In this document: piece by piece, positions 34,347 to 43,231 of the stretch
Layout: every line of letters starts with the position of its first letter
How positions within the stretch are numbered: position 1 is the first letter of the stretch
NCBI RefSeq assembly: GCF_000953655.1
Contig: NZ_LN681225.1
Coordinates: 3,299,501-3,363,500 of the forward strand
DNA length: 64,000 bases
DNA from: Legionella hackeliae
Lineage (GTDB): Bacteria > Pseudomonadota > Gammaproteobacteria > Legionellales > Legionellaceae
Direction: 5' to 3'
Position numbers and translations under genes: made by a program
The notes under the pieces: model-generated
Told to the model about the DNA's origin: nothing
Seen by the model: the letters and a program-made list of their open reading frames with translations, nothing else
The model's database searches: none

Positions 34347-35441
34347 TTAAATTGTCGTTCTAATTCTCGTAGTTGATGTCTGTCCAAAATGATAAGTGAT
34401 GTAAGAACTTAGTTTAGGCCAAATAAATTCTGGTTTTAATTCCTTAAAGAGTTCTGGTGTTTTTTCTTTAATGGATTGTTCAGTAATGTTCTCATATAAA
34501 TCGGTCTTAAAATCACAAAGATGAACAGCAACATGATAAATATCATCTTCAAAAGTAGACCATTCACGTTTCTTAATCCATGGAGAAAAAATAGTAAATG
34601 AAGGTTTATTTAAGGCCTTAGCAATATGTATAGCTCCACCTTCATTACCTATGATTCCATCACAGTGATTCATAATTATAATAAAAGTTCTCAAGTCATA
34701 ATTTGATAGTTCAAAGAATATATTTTTTTGGACTTTCTTGCTGCATAAGTCATAAATTCTTCGTGCTATATCCTTTTGGTGGGGTAGAAAATTAAATAAA
34801 ATATTTACATCGACTTGTTCAACAATTTGATTTATAAGAATTGCCATGAATTCAGGAGGATAGGTCTTTAAAGGGCAACTGCCAAGAATATTGAGCATGA
34901 GAGTCTTTTTAGATGGAATCTGATGTTTTTTAAATAAAAAAGATGCTTTTTGTTTCTCTTCATTGGAAAGAAAAATCTGCGGGAAACAATCTGGCGCTGC
35001 ATCGTTTAAAAAGGGCTGAACCAAGAGTAGTTTTAAATCGATTGCACTTCCATACGAAGTTCCTTTAAATGAATCCCGACAAAGATTATGGGTATAAAGA
35101 AAAGTTCTATATTTCTTTTTATAGGAAATACGATACTTTGCTTGGCAAAGCCAAACAATAAACCAACTTTCCAATTTAGTATAAGCGTCAATAACAATAT
35201 CGTACTGTTCTCTTCTTATTTGCAAAGCAAACTTTATAAAAGCGCTTACGCTTGCTCTATTCTCAGGATAAATCGTAATTATCCGGTTAATGTTAGGATT
35301 TCCGTCCAATACCGGTAAAGACTCTTTATTAATTAAATAATGAATTTCTGCCTTTGGTAATACTTTTCTTAAATTATTACCAATGATACTGCTTAGCAAA
35401 ACATCACCAATTTTTTTATGCTGTATGACCAATATTTTCAT
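34347..35441 (-). CDS. Glycosyltransferase family 9 (ADP-heptose:LPS heptosyltransferase-like)
   Basis: A 364-residue GT-B glycosyltransferase. KILVIQHKKIGDVLLSSIIGNNLRKVLPKAEIHYLI is the typical N-terminal acceptor domain of WaaC/WaaF-type enzymes, and GIIGNEGGAIHIAKALNKPSFTIFSPW is the nucleotide-sugar site of the C-terminal domain. It should add heptose or a related sugar to the LPS core at the inner face of the cytoplasmic membrane. It lies downstream of two lipid A acyltransferase genes on the same strand, 36 bases from the nearer one, so it is probably part of that operon. The exact linkage is unknown. Confidence 0.87.
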   Translation of the reverse strand: MKILVIQHKKIGDVLLSSIIGNNLRKVLPKAEIHYLINKESLPVLDGNPNINRIITIYPENRASVSAFIKFALQIRREQYDIVIDAYTKLESWFIVWLCQAKYRISYKKKYRTFLYTHNLCRDSFKGTSYGSAIDLKLLLVQPFLNDAAPDCFPQIFLSNEEKQKASFLFKKHQIPSKKTLMLNILGSCPLKTYPPEFMAILINQIVEQVDVNILFNFLPHQKDIARRIYDLCSKKVQKNIFFELSNYDLRTFIIIMNHCDGIIGNEGGAIHIAKALNKPSFTIFSPWIKKREWSTFEDDIYHVAVHLCDFKTDLYENITEQSIKEKTPELFKELKPEFIWPKLSSYITYHFGQTSTTRIRTTI

Positions 35442-35477
35442 TTTTTTTCTTATTTAAAGATCCTGACAAACGTTCAT

Positions 35478-36302
35478 TTATATTTTCCATCTGCGATGCA
35501 CCCACCACCATTGTTCGGGGTGCGCTAGAATCAATTCTTCTAATTTTTGGTTATATCGCAAAGTATTATTGTAGATTGCTTCCTCTGTTTCTGGATGAGG
35601 TTCCCAAGGCATTGCTGGATGAATCTCTACAATATGTTTGTCTCTCGATTGGCGATAAACAGAAACAGGAACAACAGGAACTTGATATTTATGAGCAAAC
35701 AAAGCCAAACTTCTAAATGTCCCAGCCTTGCTATTAAAAAAATTTACCGCAATACCTTCTTTATTCTTGAGTTCGGCATGTTGATCCAGCGCGAAAATAA
35801 TAATCCCTTTGCTTTTAAGAGCTTGGATTATTTTCAAGGGCGCACCAGATTTATCAATTCGTTGTAGGCCGAAGCGCCTATTGCGATTTGATATCTTTCT
35901 CTCAAGCCATTTAACACTTATCTTTTTTCTAATGACATATAAGGGATCAAATAAAAACTTTAATTTATCATTTAGTAAATGTATCGAAAGTTCCCAATTT
36001 CCCATATGCGCTGTTAGCATAAAACATCCTCGCTCCATTTTTTTTGCTTCCAGAAGATGTTCAATACCCCTTACTTCCAGAAGATTATTAAGACGTTTTG
36101 CACTATACCAATCCCAAAAAAAGAATTCCCTCAGTGTAGAAATTAAATGAGAATAAAATGCCTTGGCTAAATGCTTTTTTTGTTTTGAAGAGAGTTTATC
36201 CTTGAAAACTCGATCAATATTATTGAGTACAATTTGTCGGCGTAAGGGAATTAAATGATAAAATAAAACACCCAGCAGACTAATACGGAATTTAGACTTC
36301 AC
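35478..36302 (-). CDS. Lipid A biosynthesis acyltransferase (LpxL/LpxM family)
   Basis: A 274-residue membrane-associated acyltransferase. The HX4E catalytic box is AHMGNWELSIHLL. Further family features are NIDRVFKDKLSSKQKKHLAKAFYSH near the N-terminus, the IFALDQHAELKNKEG substrate pocket, VPVVPVSVYR, and the C-terminal PEQWWWVHRRWK, which is diagnostic. The start is GTG 36302, immediately after the stop of the upstream paralog (TAAGTG), so the two are translationally coupled. It adds a secondary acyl chain to Kdo-lipid A. Confidence 0.9.
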   Translation of the reverse strand: MKSKFRISLLGVLFYHLIPLRRQIVLNNIDRVFKDKLSSKQKKHLAKAFYSHLISTLREFFFWDWYSAKRLNNLLEVRGIEHLLEAKKMERGCFMLTAHMGNWELSIHLLNDKLKFLFDPLYVIRKKISVKWLERKISNRNRRFGLQRIDKSGAPLKIIQALKSKGIIIFALDQHAELKNKEGIAVNFFNSKAGTFRSLALFAHKYQVPVVPVSVYRQSRDKHIVEIHPAMPWEPHPETEEAIYNNTLRYNQKLEELILAHPEQWWWVHRRWKI

Positions 36303-37169
36303 TTACTGCTCCTTCGAATACCATCTCTTATAAGACCAAAGCCACTGCTCAGGAGAAGCAAGAAGCATTTCTTCCAAGCGGTGATTATATTTTTTTGTAT
36401 CTTCTAGATAAGCTTGTTCTTTATCTTTATAAACATCACGTTGAATTTCAGGATAAAATTCAACAATATGCTTTTTTTTGTTCACACGGTAAGACCTTAC
36501 AGAGAGAACTGGACACTCAAATTTGTTCGCTAAATAAGCTACGCTGGTGTAGGTGTTACTTAATCTTCCTAGAAAATTAACCTTCACACTAGAGCGACTT
36601 CGCCGAGAGGGTTTTATATCAAAGGGAACGAAGACAACATTCTTTTTTTCCAGGATAAGCCGAATTTGTCCAAGAGCATTATTTTTGTTAATTATTTTAT
36701 AACCAGCTTTTTCAAAACGTCCCCAAAAAAAATCATTCAAGAAATTAAATCTCAGTGATTTACGAACACAGTAAGCATGACCCACTTCGTTTTTTAATTT
36801 ATCAAGAATAAAAAGTGGAGCAAATTCCCAGTTACCAAAATGTCCAGATAGAATAATAGCACCTTTATTTTTTTGTAAAGCTTGATGCAAATGTTCTTCG
36901 CCAATGATTTTGACGCGTTTTTCCAAGCGAGTTTTACCTAAGAAAGGCAACAGAAAAATTTCCTTAAAACACAGGAATAGATGCGAGTAGTAGGCAACAA
37001 CAATACGTTTTTTTTCTTGGGGAGAAAGGGTATCGCCAAATACGCGTGCAATATTTTTTTGAGCGATACTGCGTTTTTCAGGAATTAGGAAATAAATAAT
37101 CCACCCTATCCAATTAAGTGGAAGAAAATTTAAACTATGTTTTATTTCAAGCATATAATCTTCATCCAT
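36303..37169 (-). CDS. Lipid A biosynthesis acyltransferase (LpxL/LpxM family), upstream paralog
   Basis: 288 residues with the same architecture as its neighbour: SGHFGNWEFAPLFIL (HX4E), NIARVFGDTLSPQEKKRIV, VVFVPFDIKPSRRSRSS and the C-terminal PEQWLWSYKRWY. The two copies are divergent in sequence (mainly the motifs match), so the duplication is old and they probably place different acyl chains. Two possible starts lie close together (codons 1 and 6). It is divergent from lpxB with a 120-base gap that must contain both promoters. Confidence 0.9.
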   Translation of the reverse strand: MDEDYMLEIKHSLNFLPLNWIGWIIYFLIPEKRSIAQKNIARVFGDTLSPQEKKRIVVAYYSHLFLCFKEIFLLPFLGKTRLEKRVKIIGEEHLHQALQKNKGAIILSGHFGNWEFAPLFILDKLKNEVGHAYCVRKSLRFNFLNDFFWGRFEKAGYKIINKNNALGQIRLILEKKNVVFVPFDIKPSRRSRSSVKVNFLGRLSNTYTSVAYLANKFECPVLSVRSYRVNKKKHIVEFYPEIQRDVYKDKEQAYLEDTKKYNHRLEEMLLASPEQWLWSYKRWYSKEQ

Positions 37170-37289
37170 TTGATCACTGATAAGACAGGGGACAAAGTCT
37201 ATATGCAGCTTTCTGGAAAGTAAAATAGTATTGGCTTTTGATTTTTAGTTAAGTAATATCGGCGATTAAATCGACCCTAGTAGTTCATT

Positions 37290-38450
37290 ATGGATAAAAT
37301 AAAAACACCAACTCGTATTGCGATAGTTGCTGGAGAAGCCTCTGGAGATTTGTTGGGCGCGGGGGTAATGCGAGAGTTAAAAAATCTTTTGCCGCATGTT
37401 GAATGGACGGGTATTGGCGGCCCCGCAATGATTCAAGAGGGATTTAAGTCATTAATTAATATTCAACAGCTTTCGGTGATGGGGATCAGTGACACTTTTC
37501 TTCGTTATCCAAAGTTATTCAACATCAGAAAAACTCTTTACAAGCAATGGCAGAAAAATCCACCTGATATTTTTATTGGCGTTGACTATCCCTATTTTAA
37601 TTTGTCCTTGGAGCTGCGCTTAAAAAAATTAGGAATAAAAACGGTTCATTTAGTGAGTCCCAAAATCTGGGCCTGGCGACAAAAAAGAGTATTTTATATT
37701 AAGAAAGCAGTGGATTTAATTCTCACTTTATTTCCTTTTGAAGAAGCACTGTATCAGAAATTCAATGTTCCGGTTCGCTATATTGGGCATCCACTCGCGG
37801 ATCAAATTAATTTAGAAATAAATACCAAGGCTGTTAGAGGGCAATTAGGAATTTTGCCGCAGGATAAATTAATTAGCGTACTTCCGGGTAGCAGAGCCAG
37901 TGAGCTAAAATATATGGGCCCTTTATTTCTCGATGTGATGCATGAGTTAAGCCTGCAAATGCCAGAACTTCAGTTTATAGCACCAATGGCCAACACAAAT
38001 TTAAAAGCTATTTTTTTACAACAATTGCATCAGAAAGGCTATAAATTTAAGTTAAAAATTCTCGATGGACAATCGCACAAAGCGCTGAGTGCTTCAGACG
38101 CTGCTTTGATCAAATCAGGAACAGCCACCCTGGAAGCAATGCTATTAAAATGTCCAATGGTTGTTGCCTACAAATGGAGCGCCTTGAACCATGCAATTAT
38201 AGCCCCGCAACTTAAAATACCGTTTATTTCTCTACCCAATATTTTGGCCAACCAAAAATTAGTCCCTGAATTTGTACAGTCAGAAGCATTAGCAAAACCT
38301 ATTGCGCAAAAAATGTTACAGCTATTAAACTCGAAAGACACTGTAGTTTTAAGAAATCAACTTACAACTATTCACCAATCCTTAAGACAAAATGCGAACA
38401 AAAAAGCAGCCTTAGCCATTTTTAACCTTTTAAACAGAGTTAACGTTTAA
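37290..38450 (+). CDS. lpxB: Lipid-A-disaccharide synthase
   Basis: A 386-residue family-19 glycosyltransferase that joins UDP-diacylglucosamine and lipid X to form the lipid A disaccharide. Signature segments are IAIVAGEASGDLLGAGVM, VEWTGIGGPAMIQEGF, VLTLFPFE-like LILTLFPFEEALY, VRYIGHPLADQI, SVLPGSRASELKYMGP and ALIKSGTATLEAMLLKCPMVVAYK. Legionella carries lpxB and other lpx genes in more than one copy. This one is set among the acyltransferases and lpxD/lpxA. Its 3' end overlaps convergent lpxD by 11 bases. Confidence 0.95.
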   Translation: MDKIKTPTRIAIVAGEASGDLLGAGVMRELKNLLPHVEWTGIGGPAMIQEGFKSLINIQQLSVMGISDTFLRYPKLFNIRKTLYKQWQKNPPDIFIGVDYPYFNLSLELRLKKLGIKTVHLVSPKIWAWRQKRVFYIKKAVDLILTLFPFEEALYQKFNVPVRYIGHPLADQINLEINTKAVRGQLGILPQDKLISVLPGSRASELKYMGPLFLDVMHELSLQMPELQFIAPMANTNLKAIFLQQLHQKGYKFKLKILDGQSHKALSASDAALIKSGTATLEAMLLKCPMVVAYKWSALNHAIIAPQLKIPFISLPNILANQKLVPEFVQSEALAKPIAQKMLQLLNSKDTVVLRNQLTTIHQSLRQNANKKAALAIFNLLNRVNV

Positions 38451-39447
38451 GTTGCTTTTTTAAAAGACAGGTTTGTCGGTGCCAATCACGATCGGGGAGG
38501 GCGGGAAAACCTCCTACCCGTGCACCTGGTTCAACATCCTGAACCGCTACAGATCCTATGAGGATGGTAGCCCGATCTCCCACCGTAAGATGCCCGTTTA
38601 CTCCTGCTTTACCACCTAAAGAGACGTATTCTCCTAGTTTACTACTTCCTGCTATTCCAGCTTGACCACACAGAATAGACCCCTTTCCAACTTTTACGTT
38701 GTGACCAATTTGTACCAAATTATCCAGACGGCACCAGTCGCCTATCTCAGTATTGCTCATGGAACCTCTATCAATGCATGTATTGGCACCAATTTCAACA
38801 TTATTGCCAATAACCACTCCGCCAATCTGCGGTATCTTATAATACTCTTGACCATCTCCTGCAAATCCAAATCCATCCTGACCAATACAAGCTCCTGGAT
38901 ACACTAAGACATGATTACCCATTACGGTGTGACTAATACTGACATTGTTTTCAATACAACAATCATCTCCAATAATGACATCATCACCAATAAAGGTGTT
39001 TACTCCTATTTTACAACGAGCACCGATATGTGCATTTTCGCCAATATAAGCACCATGACCTATATAACAATCTTTTCCCACATTAGCACTTGAGGCGATA
39101 AAAGCAGTCGGAGCAACAAAAGTCGTAACGGCAGTCACTGGATAGAAAGCCTGAGCGATTAATGCGTAGGCTTTATAAGGATTATTATGAATTAATAAAT
39201 ACATCTCTTTGGGAGCATGGTGAACACAGTCGGGCGCTAAAATACATGCTCCGGCTTGAGAGCTTTTTAAGGATTTAATATATCTTTTTTCATGCAACAT
39301 TGATAAATGAAACGCTCTGGCAGACGAAAGAGGCGCAATATCAGAAACCACAAAATCCTCTCCTCCATTATGAAGGGAAGCACCAGCGCATTGCGCTAAA
39401 TAAGCCAAAGTAAAAGGGCCTTTAGGTGTTGAAAAGCGAAAAGACAT
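38440..39447 (-). CDS. lpxD: UDP-3-O-(3-hydroxyacyl)glucosamine N-acyltransferase
   Basis: A 335-residue left-handed beta-helix enzyme adding the N-linked hydroxyacyl chain in lipid A synthesis. There is an N-terminal uridine-binding domain (about 1-100), then many hexapeptide repeats (VGKDCYIGHGAYIGENAHIGARCKIGVNTFIGDD onward). VQIGHNVKVG contains the catalytic His. A C-terminal helical tail (ALPDRDWHRQTCLLKKQL) is typical of LpxD. It lies 20 bases downstream of lpxA on the minus strand. This minimal lpxA-lpxD pair lacks fabZ and lpxB in cis, unlike the canonical lpxD-fabZ-lpxA-lpxB operon. Confidence 0.94.
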   Translation of the reverse strand: MSFRFSTPKGPFTLAYLAQCAGASLHNGGEDFVVSDIAPLSSARAFHLSMLHEKRYIKSLKSSQAGACILAPDCVHHAPKEMYLLIHNNPYKAYALIAQAFYPVTAVTTFVAPTAFIASSANVGKDCYIGHGAYIGENAHIGARCKIGVNTFIGDDVIIGDDCCIENNVSISHTVMGNHVLVYPGACIGQDGFGFAGDGQEYYKIPQIGGVVIGNNVEIGANTCIDRGSMSNTEIGDWCRLDNLVQIGHNVKVGKGSILCGQAGIAGSSKLGEYVSLGGKAGVNGHLTVGDRATILIGSVAVQDVEPGARVGGFPALPDRDWHRQTCLLKKQLKR

Positions 39448-39467
39448 AATTAATACCTTAATTAGGA

Positions 39468-40289
39468 TTAGCGATAAAAACCACGAGTAGAACCTTTAAG
39501 AAAATCAATAATAAAATTAATATCTACATTGTCTTTAAATTCTGCTTGTAACTGCATTATTGCATCCGTACTACGAAGACCCTTATAAAATAGGATTTTG
39601 TAGGCTCGTTTAATGCAACTTTTTGCTTCCGTTGAATATTCTTGACGGCGTAAACGCTCAACATTAATCCCATATAATTTCGCCGGGTTTCCCGTAACCA
39701 ATGCGTAGGGGCAAACATCTTTGGTAATTAAGCTAAGAGCTCCTATCATAGACATGCGCCCTAATTTGACAAATTGATGCAAGCCAGAAAGAGCGCCTAT
39801 GGTTACTCGATCTTCAATGACCACATGTCCGCCGATAGCGACTGCGTTCGAAATAATATTATGATTTCCGATGAGAACATCGTGACCTACATGAGCAGAG
39901 GTCATAATAATATTATTATCACCAATGCGCGTTATGCCGCCGCCTCCTCGCGTTCCTCTATTTATGGTGACATATTCACGAATCACATTATCATTGCCAA
40001 TAAAGACTTTGCTTATCTCGCCATTAAACTTTAGATCTTGAGGACGTCCTCCGATAATCGAGCCAATTCCAATCTGATTACGTTCTCCAATTTCCGTCCA
40101 TCCTTCTATAGTGACATGGGAAGCTATTGATGTTCCTCGAGCAATGCTCACATTTTCCCCTATGATTGAATAGGGCCCTATTGAGACACCAGGACCGATT
40201 TTTGCTCCGGGGGCAATTAAGACTGTTGGGTGAATTTGATCCAGAGCAGGAATAAGATTTGCTGAATGCTCTAATTGACTCATTAGCAT
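39468..40289 (-). CDS. lpxA: UDP-N-acetylglucosamine O-acyltransferase
   Basis: Catalyses the first step of lipid A synthesis. Hexapeptide-repeat beta-helix (IHPTVLIAPGAKIGPGVSIGPYSIIGENV onward), with TSAHVGHDVLIGNHNIISN containing the catalytic His, HQFVKLGRMSMIGALS, and a C-terminal helical domain from about residue 190. I choose ATG 40289 (273 residues), which has GAGG six bases upstream. The longer form from TTG 40316 has no better support. The N-terminus is about ten residues longer than in E. coli LpxA. The upstream hairpin at 40328-40359 separates it from the porin gene. Confidence 0.94.
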   Translation of the reverse strand: MLMSQLEHSANLIPALDQIHPTVLIAPGAKIGPGVSIGPYSIIGENVSIARGTSIASHVTIEGWTEIGERNQIGIGSIIGGRPQDLKFNGEISKVFIGNDNVIREYVTINRGTRGGGGITRIGDNNIIMTSAHVGHDVLIGNHNIISNAVAIGGHVVIEDRVTIGALSGLHQFVKLGRMSMIGALSLITKDVCPYALVTGNPAKLYGINVERLRRQEYSTEAKSCIKRAYKILFYKGLRSTDAIMQLQAEFKDNVDINFIIDFLKGSTRGFYR

Positions 40290-40327
40290 GTTTGACCTCA
40301 TAACATCTAATTTCAAATCAACGCTAT

Positions 40328-40359
40328 GTTAAGGTATATCTGGTTTGATGTACCTTAAC
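40328..40359 (-). terminator. Hairpin terminator after the MOMP paralog
   Basis: GTTAAGGTA (40328-40336) is perfectly complementary to TACCTTAAC (40351-40359) around a 14-base loop, 38 bases past the porin stop and just before lpxA on the minus strand. There is no clear T-tract. Confidence 0.5.
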
Positions 40360-40396
40360 AAATATTTATATTTTGAGAAAATAATACTGAATATTT

Positions 40397-41509
40397 TTAG
40401 ATCAAATAATTTAACTTGATGAAAACGTCACGAACAGCAAATCTTTGAGCAAAAACGAGATGGTTTTCGGTTACACCGCTGTGTATAGCCTCTGCGTTAA
40501 CTTGTGACCAGTATTGCTCGGTGTTAATCCCCCCTTGAATACCAAAGATACTTCCATTTTTTAAGGGAACCTGTGCCGCAATTGCCAAATTTGAGCCCAC
40601 AACAATCGAAGTCCACATAGTCGTTGATGTAGACTGGGTGTAACTGAAATTATTTGTTGACACTATATTGGGATAATTTGGAATTATTCCTGCTGTATTC
40701 AAACTTTCACTCCACTTAGAGCGATAGGAACCACCTAAAGCAGAGGCGGAGACATCACCAACGATGCTGATGTAACGAGTTAGACTCCATGAAGCCCCCA
40801 TACCAATTTGCGGCCCAATTCCATAGTATTTTGCTTCATAATTAATGGAGTTACTTAATGGAGTATAAAATGTCAGGAAAGCGTCATCCATATAAGCCAT
40901 GGTTCCATTATATTGTGCAGAAAAGCCCTTTTTAAATTCAGACGCTTTAATACCGTAATAACGTGAAAAACTTACGTTCTCGAGGAAAGTACTCGGAAAA
41001 TAGCGATGAGTTAGTAATTCAGCAGTTTGAAAATCATAGCGTGAGCTAACTGCAGAAGCTGCATTAAGAAGCTGTTGTCCGCCAGGAGAAATTAGATCAG
41101 TAGGACTTACAAACTGATTAACTTGCACGATTTGGCTTAATTCATTAATGAGTACGCCATTGATAGGGGTGCTTGCTGTATCAAATCCTTTATTTTTTAA
41201 GTTAGTATAAGTTAACGTTACATCATGATCTTGCTGCGGACCAAACTTATACCCTATTCCCAGCAAATATCCCCATCTAGAATCAGGGTCTATTTGATGC
41301 GCGTTATTAGCGCCATTCACAGAAATGATATTGCTATATATGGTTTTGTTAATTCCTTCATCACTTAAAGAGCCATATACAGGTGCTGCAGTAAAGAAAA
41401 AATGATTACTGACATCTTCACTACTGCCTACTGTACCAGAAAATGCGACTGTGCTGTTAGCCATGAATAAGCCGACAAAAAGCTTCCTATTTATCTTTGA
41501 AATTTTCAC
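40397..41509 (-). CDS. Legionella outer membrane protein of the MOMP family (paralog)
   Basis: A predicted beta-barrel of 370 residues. The signal region runs to about SAVAFSG-like STVAFSG, followed by alternating strands. The motifs RWGYLLGIGYKFGPQQDHDVTLTYTN, GIGPQIGMGASWSLTRYISIVGDVSASALGGSYRSKW and the C-terminal aromatic-ending strand DVFIKLNYLI match the Legionella OMP family (the MOMP fold) rather than general porins. I favour GTG 41509 as start because GGAG lies five bases before it; GTG 41515 is too close to the same site. It is probably monocistronic, with hairpins on both sides. Confidence 0.88.
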   Translation of the reverse strand: MKISKINRKLFVGLFMANSTVAFSGTVGSSEDVSNHFFFTAAPVYGSLSDEGINKTIYSNIISVNGANNAHQIDPDSRWGYLLGIGYKFGPQQDHDVTLTYTNLKNKGFDTASTPINGVLINELSQIVQVNQFVSPTDLISPGGQQLLNAASAVSSRYDFQTAELLTHRYFPSTFLENVSFSRYYGIKASEFKKGFSAQYNGTMAYMDDAFLTFYTPLSNSINYEAKYYGIGPQIGMGASWSLTRYISIVGDVSASALGGSYRSKWSESLNTAGIIPNYPNIVSTNNFSYTQSTSTTMWTSIVVGSNLAIAAQVPLKNGSIFGIQGGINTEQYWSQVNAEAIHSGVTENHLVFAQRFAVRDVFIKLNYLI

Positions 41510-41524
41510 GTTCACTCCATTTAA

Positions 41525-41568
41525 CTGATAACTTTATTCAGACTTTTCTGAATGTTGTAGGTTATCAG
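41525..41568 (-). terminator. Nested hairpin between the YrbL-like gene and the MOMP paralog
   Basis: CTGATAAC (41525-41532) pairs with GTTATCAG (41561-41568), and an inner ATTCAG (41536-41541) pairs with CTGAAT (41548-41553). It lies downstream of the YrbL-like gene and ends about 10 bases before the porin ribosome site, so it may terminate one transcript or sit in the leader of the next. Confidence 0.5.
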
Positions 41569-41632
41569 AAAGTTATTAAAAGTCTAGATTTTGATACGGA
41601 GCAAGAAAAGTTTGAAATTTTAGTCTTGGCAT

Positions 41633-42295
41633 TCAGGAGTTAAAATCAAATGCAGCTTGATTAGTAAACATTAAAGAGAGTCTACTCCTTAACCGCTTGA
41701 TGGCCTGTGTGCGTCTGTATTTTCGAGCAAATGAAAAATAAGAGCTCATGCGAACAAAATGCTTATCGCCTATTCCATCGATAAGTACAAAATAATGACC
41801 TTTCTCTGGCATATAAGCGTAAACAATATTTCCTGGCTGCAAGTCATAAACACAAATATCTATTTTGGTTAAGTCATCAAGAAATTCTTTTAGATGCTTC
41901 ACAACATTATCGTCGACCTGATTATTTTTTACGAGTTGTTCCAATGTGGGGGCATACTGTCCTTGTTTATCTTTCTCAGCTCTTACTACCAACCCTAAAC
42001 CTAAATTAGTATCTACAAAGCCAATAATATGTTGGATTATATGAGGGAGGGGATTTTTACCAACTTGCAATCTTATTCGAGCATGCTCATAAAGCTCTAT
42101 TAAAAAATATTTAAAGAAACGACGATAATTCTGGTAAGAGATGGGACTGTTATGAGTCCACTTATCAAGAGTGGATTTGGCAATTTTTATTAGACAAGCA
42201 TCATTTTCTGGATGTGCATAAACTATACGACGATTACCTTCTCCGACATAATATTTCTCATCGAGGTGAATTATTTTAATAGGATTTATAGACAT
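41633..42295 (-). CDS. YrbL-like protein kinase-fold protein
   Basis: 220 residues. YYVGEGNRRIVYAHPENDACLIKIAK resembles the N-lobe glycine loop and lysine strand of the YrbL (PhoP-regulated) family. IDICVYDLQPGNIVYAY looks like the catalytic loop (Asp, Asn), and HYFVLIDGIGDKHF looks like the metal-binding DG motif. Members are kinase-like, and some related enzymes phosphorylate LPS-core sugars. The position beside lipid A and core genes is consistent with that role, but the substrate is unknown. No membrane segment. Confidence 0.75.
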   Translation of the reverse strand: MSINPIKIIHLDEKYYVGEGNRRIVYAHPENDACLIKIAKSTLDKWTHNSPISYQNYRRFFKYFLIELYEHARIRLQVGKNPLPHIIQHIIGFVDTNLGLGLVVRAEKDKQGQYAPTLEQLVKNNQVDDNVVKHLKEFLDDLTKIDICVYDLQPGNIVYAYMPEKGHYFVLIDGIGDKHFVRMSSYFSFARKYRRTQAIKRLRSRLSLMFTNQAAFDFNS

Positions 42296-42372
42296 TTAAT
42301 CTTCGCAGGCTTGTTTTAACGTTTTGATATCAAGGTTTTTCATGTTAAGCAATGTTTTCGGAGTATCTATGC

Positions 42373-42903
42373 TTATTTTCCAATGGCCTTCATAACTTTG
42401 TTGACGTCTTTCTCAATAATTTTATTGATTTCTGAAACTTGCTCAGAATAACCAATAGATTCAACAACCAGGGTGGCTACTTCCTCATAAAAATGATCTC
42501 GTTCCTGATGTTGTTTTTCCAAGAAGCTTTTCATATCATCCACCGGAAGCGATGGCTCTCGACCATTTTTCATACGCTCAAGTTGAGTGGGTATAGAGAC
42601 TTTCAAATACACAACAAACTCTGAGGACAATAATTTTCGACATTGTTCGCTCGATACAACACATTCCTCCAATAGAACGACAACATTTTCTTTTCCAATA
42701 CAATGTGAAATGATATCCGCTTGACAGCGATTAAATGCTGCCTCTCCTTGCTCTCCCAGAATGTCTCGTGTCAGTCGTCCAACATAACGTTCAATACTCG
42801 GATTTGCATCAACAAGTTGCCATCCTAATTTTTTAGCTAACGCTTCGGTAAATATAAACTTACCTGTCCCCATATGGCCAAGGATGAAGATACGCTTTGT
42901 CAT
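42373..42903 (-). CDS. Shikimate-kinase-like P-loop protein with altered Walker A
   Basis: 176 residues with the shikimate kinase layout: P-loop IFILGHMGTGKFIFTEALAKKLGW, substrate segment LVDANPSIERYVGRLTRDILGEQGEAAFNRCQ, LEECVVSS and the lid NGREPSLPVDD. In the P-loop the residue after Lys15 is Phe16, where family members have Ser or Thr that coordinates Mg-ATP; the substrate-binding Asp pair reads DAN. Catalytic activity is therefore doubtful. The canonical aroK is presumably elsewhere. It could be a regulatory or repurposed paralog. Confidence 0.75.
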   Translation of the reverse strand: MTKRIFILGHMGTGKFIFTEALAKKLGWQLVDANPSIERYVGRLTRDILGEQGEAAFNRCQADIISHCIGKENVVVLLEECVVSSEQCRKLLSSEFVVYLKVSIPTQLERMKNGREPSLPVDDMKSFLEKQHQERDHFYEEVATLVVESIGYSEQVSEINKIIEKDVNKVMKAIGK

Positions 42904-43231
42904 TTGTTAATACCCCTAACCTGAATATTTGTCTTCGTTAAATACTGTCTAAAGTAAACGCAGCCTTGGCGCAGAGCGACAACCAAGTTCCAATGCATTA
43001 ACAACGAGGAAGTTATTGGCATTTTACGGCAATCAGATTTGTAGAGTAAATCAATAAATCAAATCCCAGATTTATTCACGGGCCTGATAACATTTTTTTT
43101 CAGAAATTTTAAAGAAAAATCCTAGACCTATCTTTCTATGATAATGAATAATCAGTTTGGCCTATTTACAAACGATTTATCCCTCTCTATGATTTGATTA
43201 ATGTCGCAACAATCAAAATAAAAGAGGCAGT
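42904..43231. other. Divergent intergenic region upstream of umuDC
   Basis: About 330 bases between the shikimate-kinase-like gene and umuD, AT-rich, no gene seen. I searched for the gamma-proteobacterial LexA box CTGT-N8-ACAG and found none. A ribosome site (AAGAGG) precedes the umuD ATG. Confidence 0.45.

Noticed and set aside
42904-43231. A LexA-type SOS box ahead of umuDC
   Set aside because: The only CTGT in the area is not followed by ACAG at the correct spacing.
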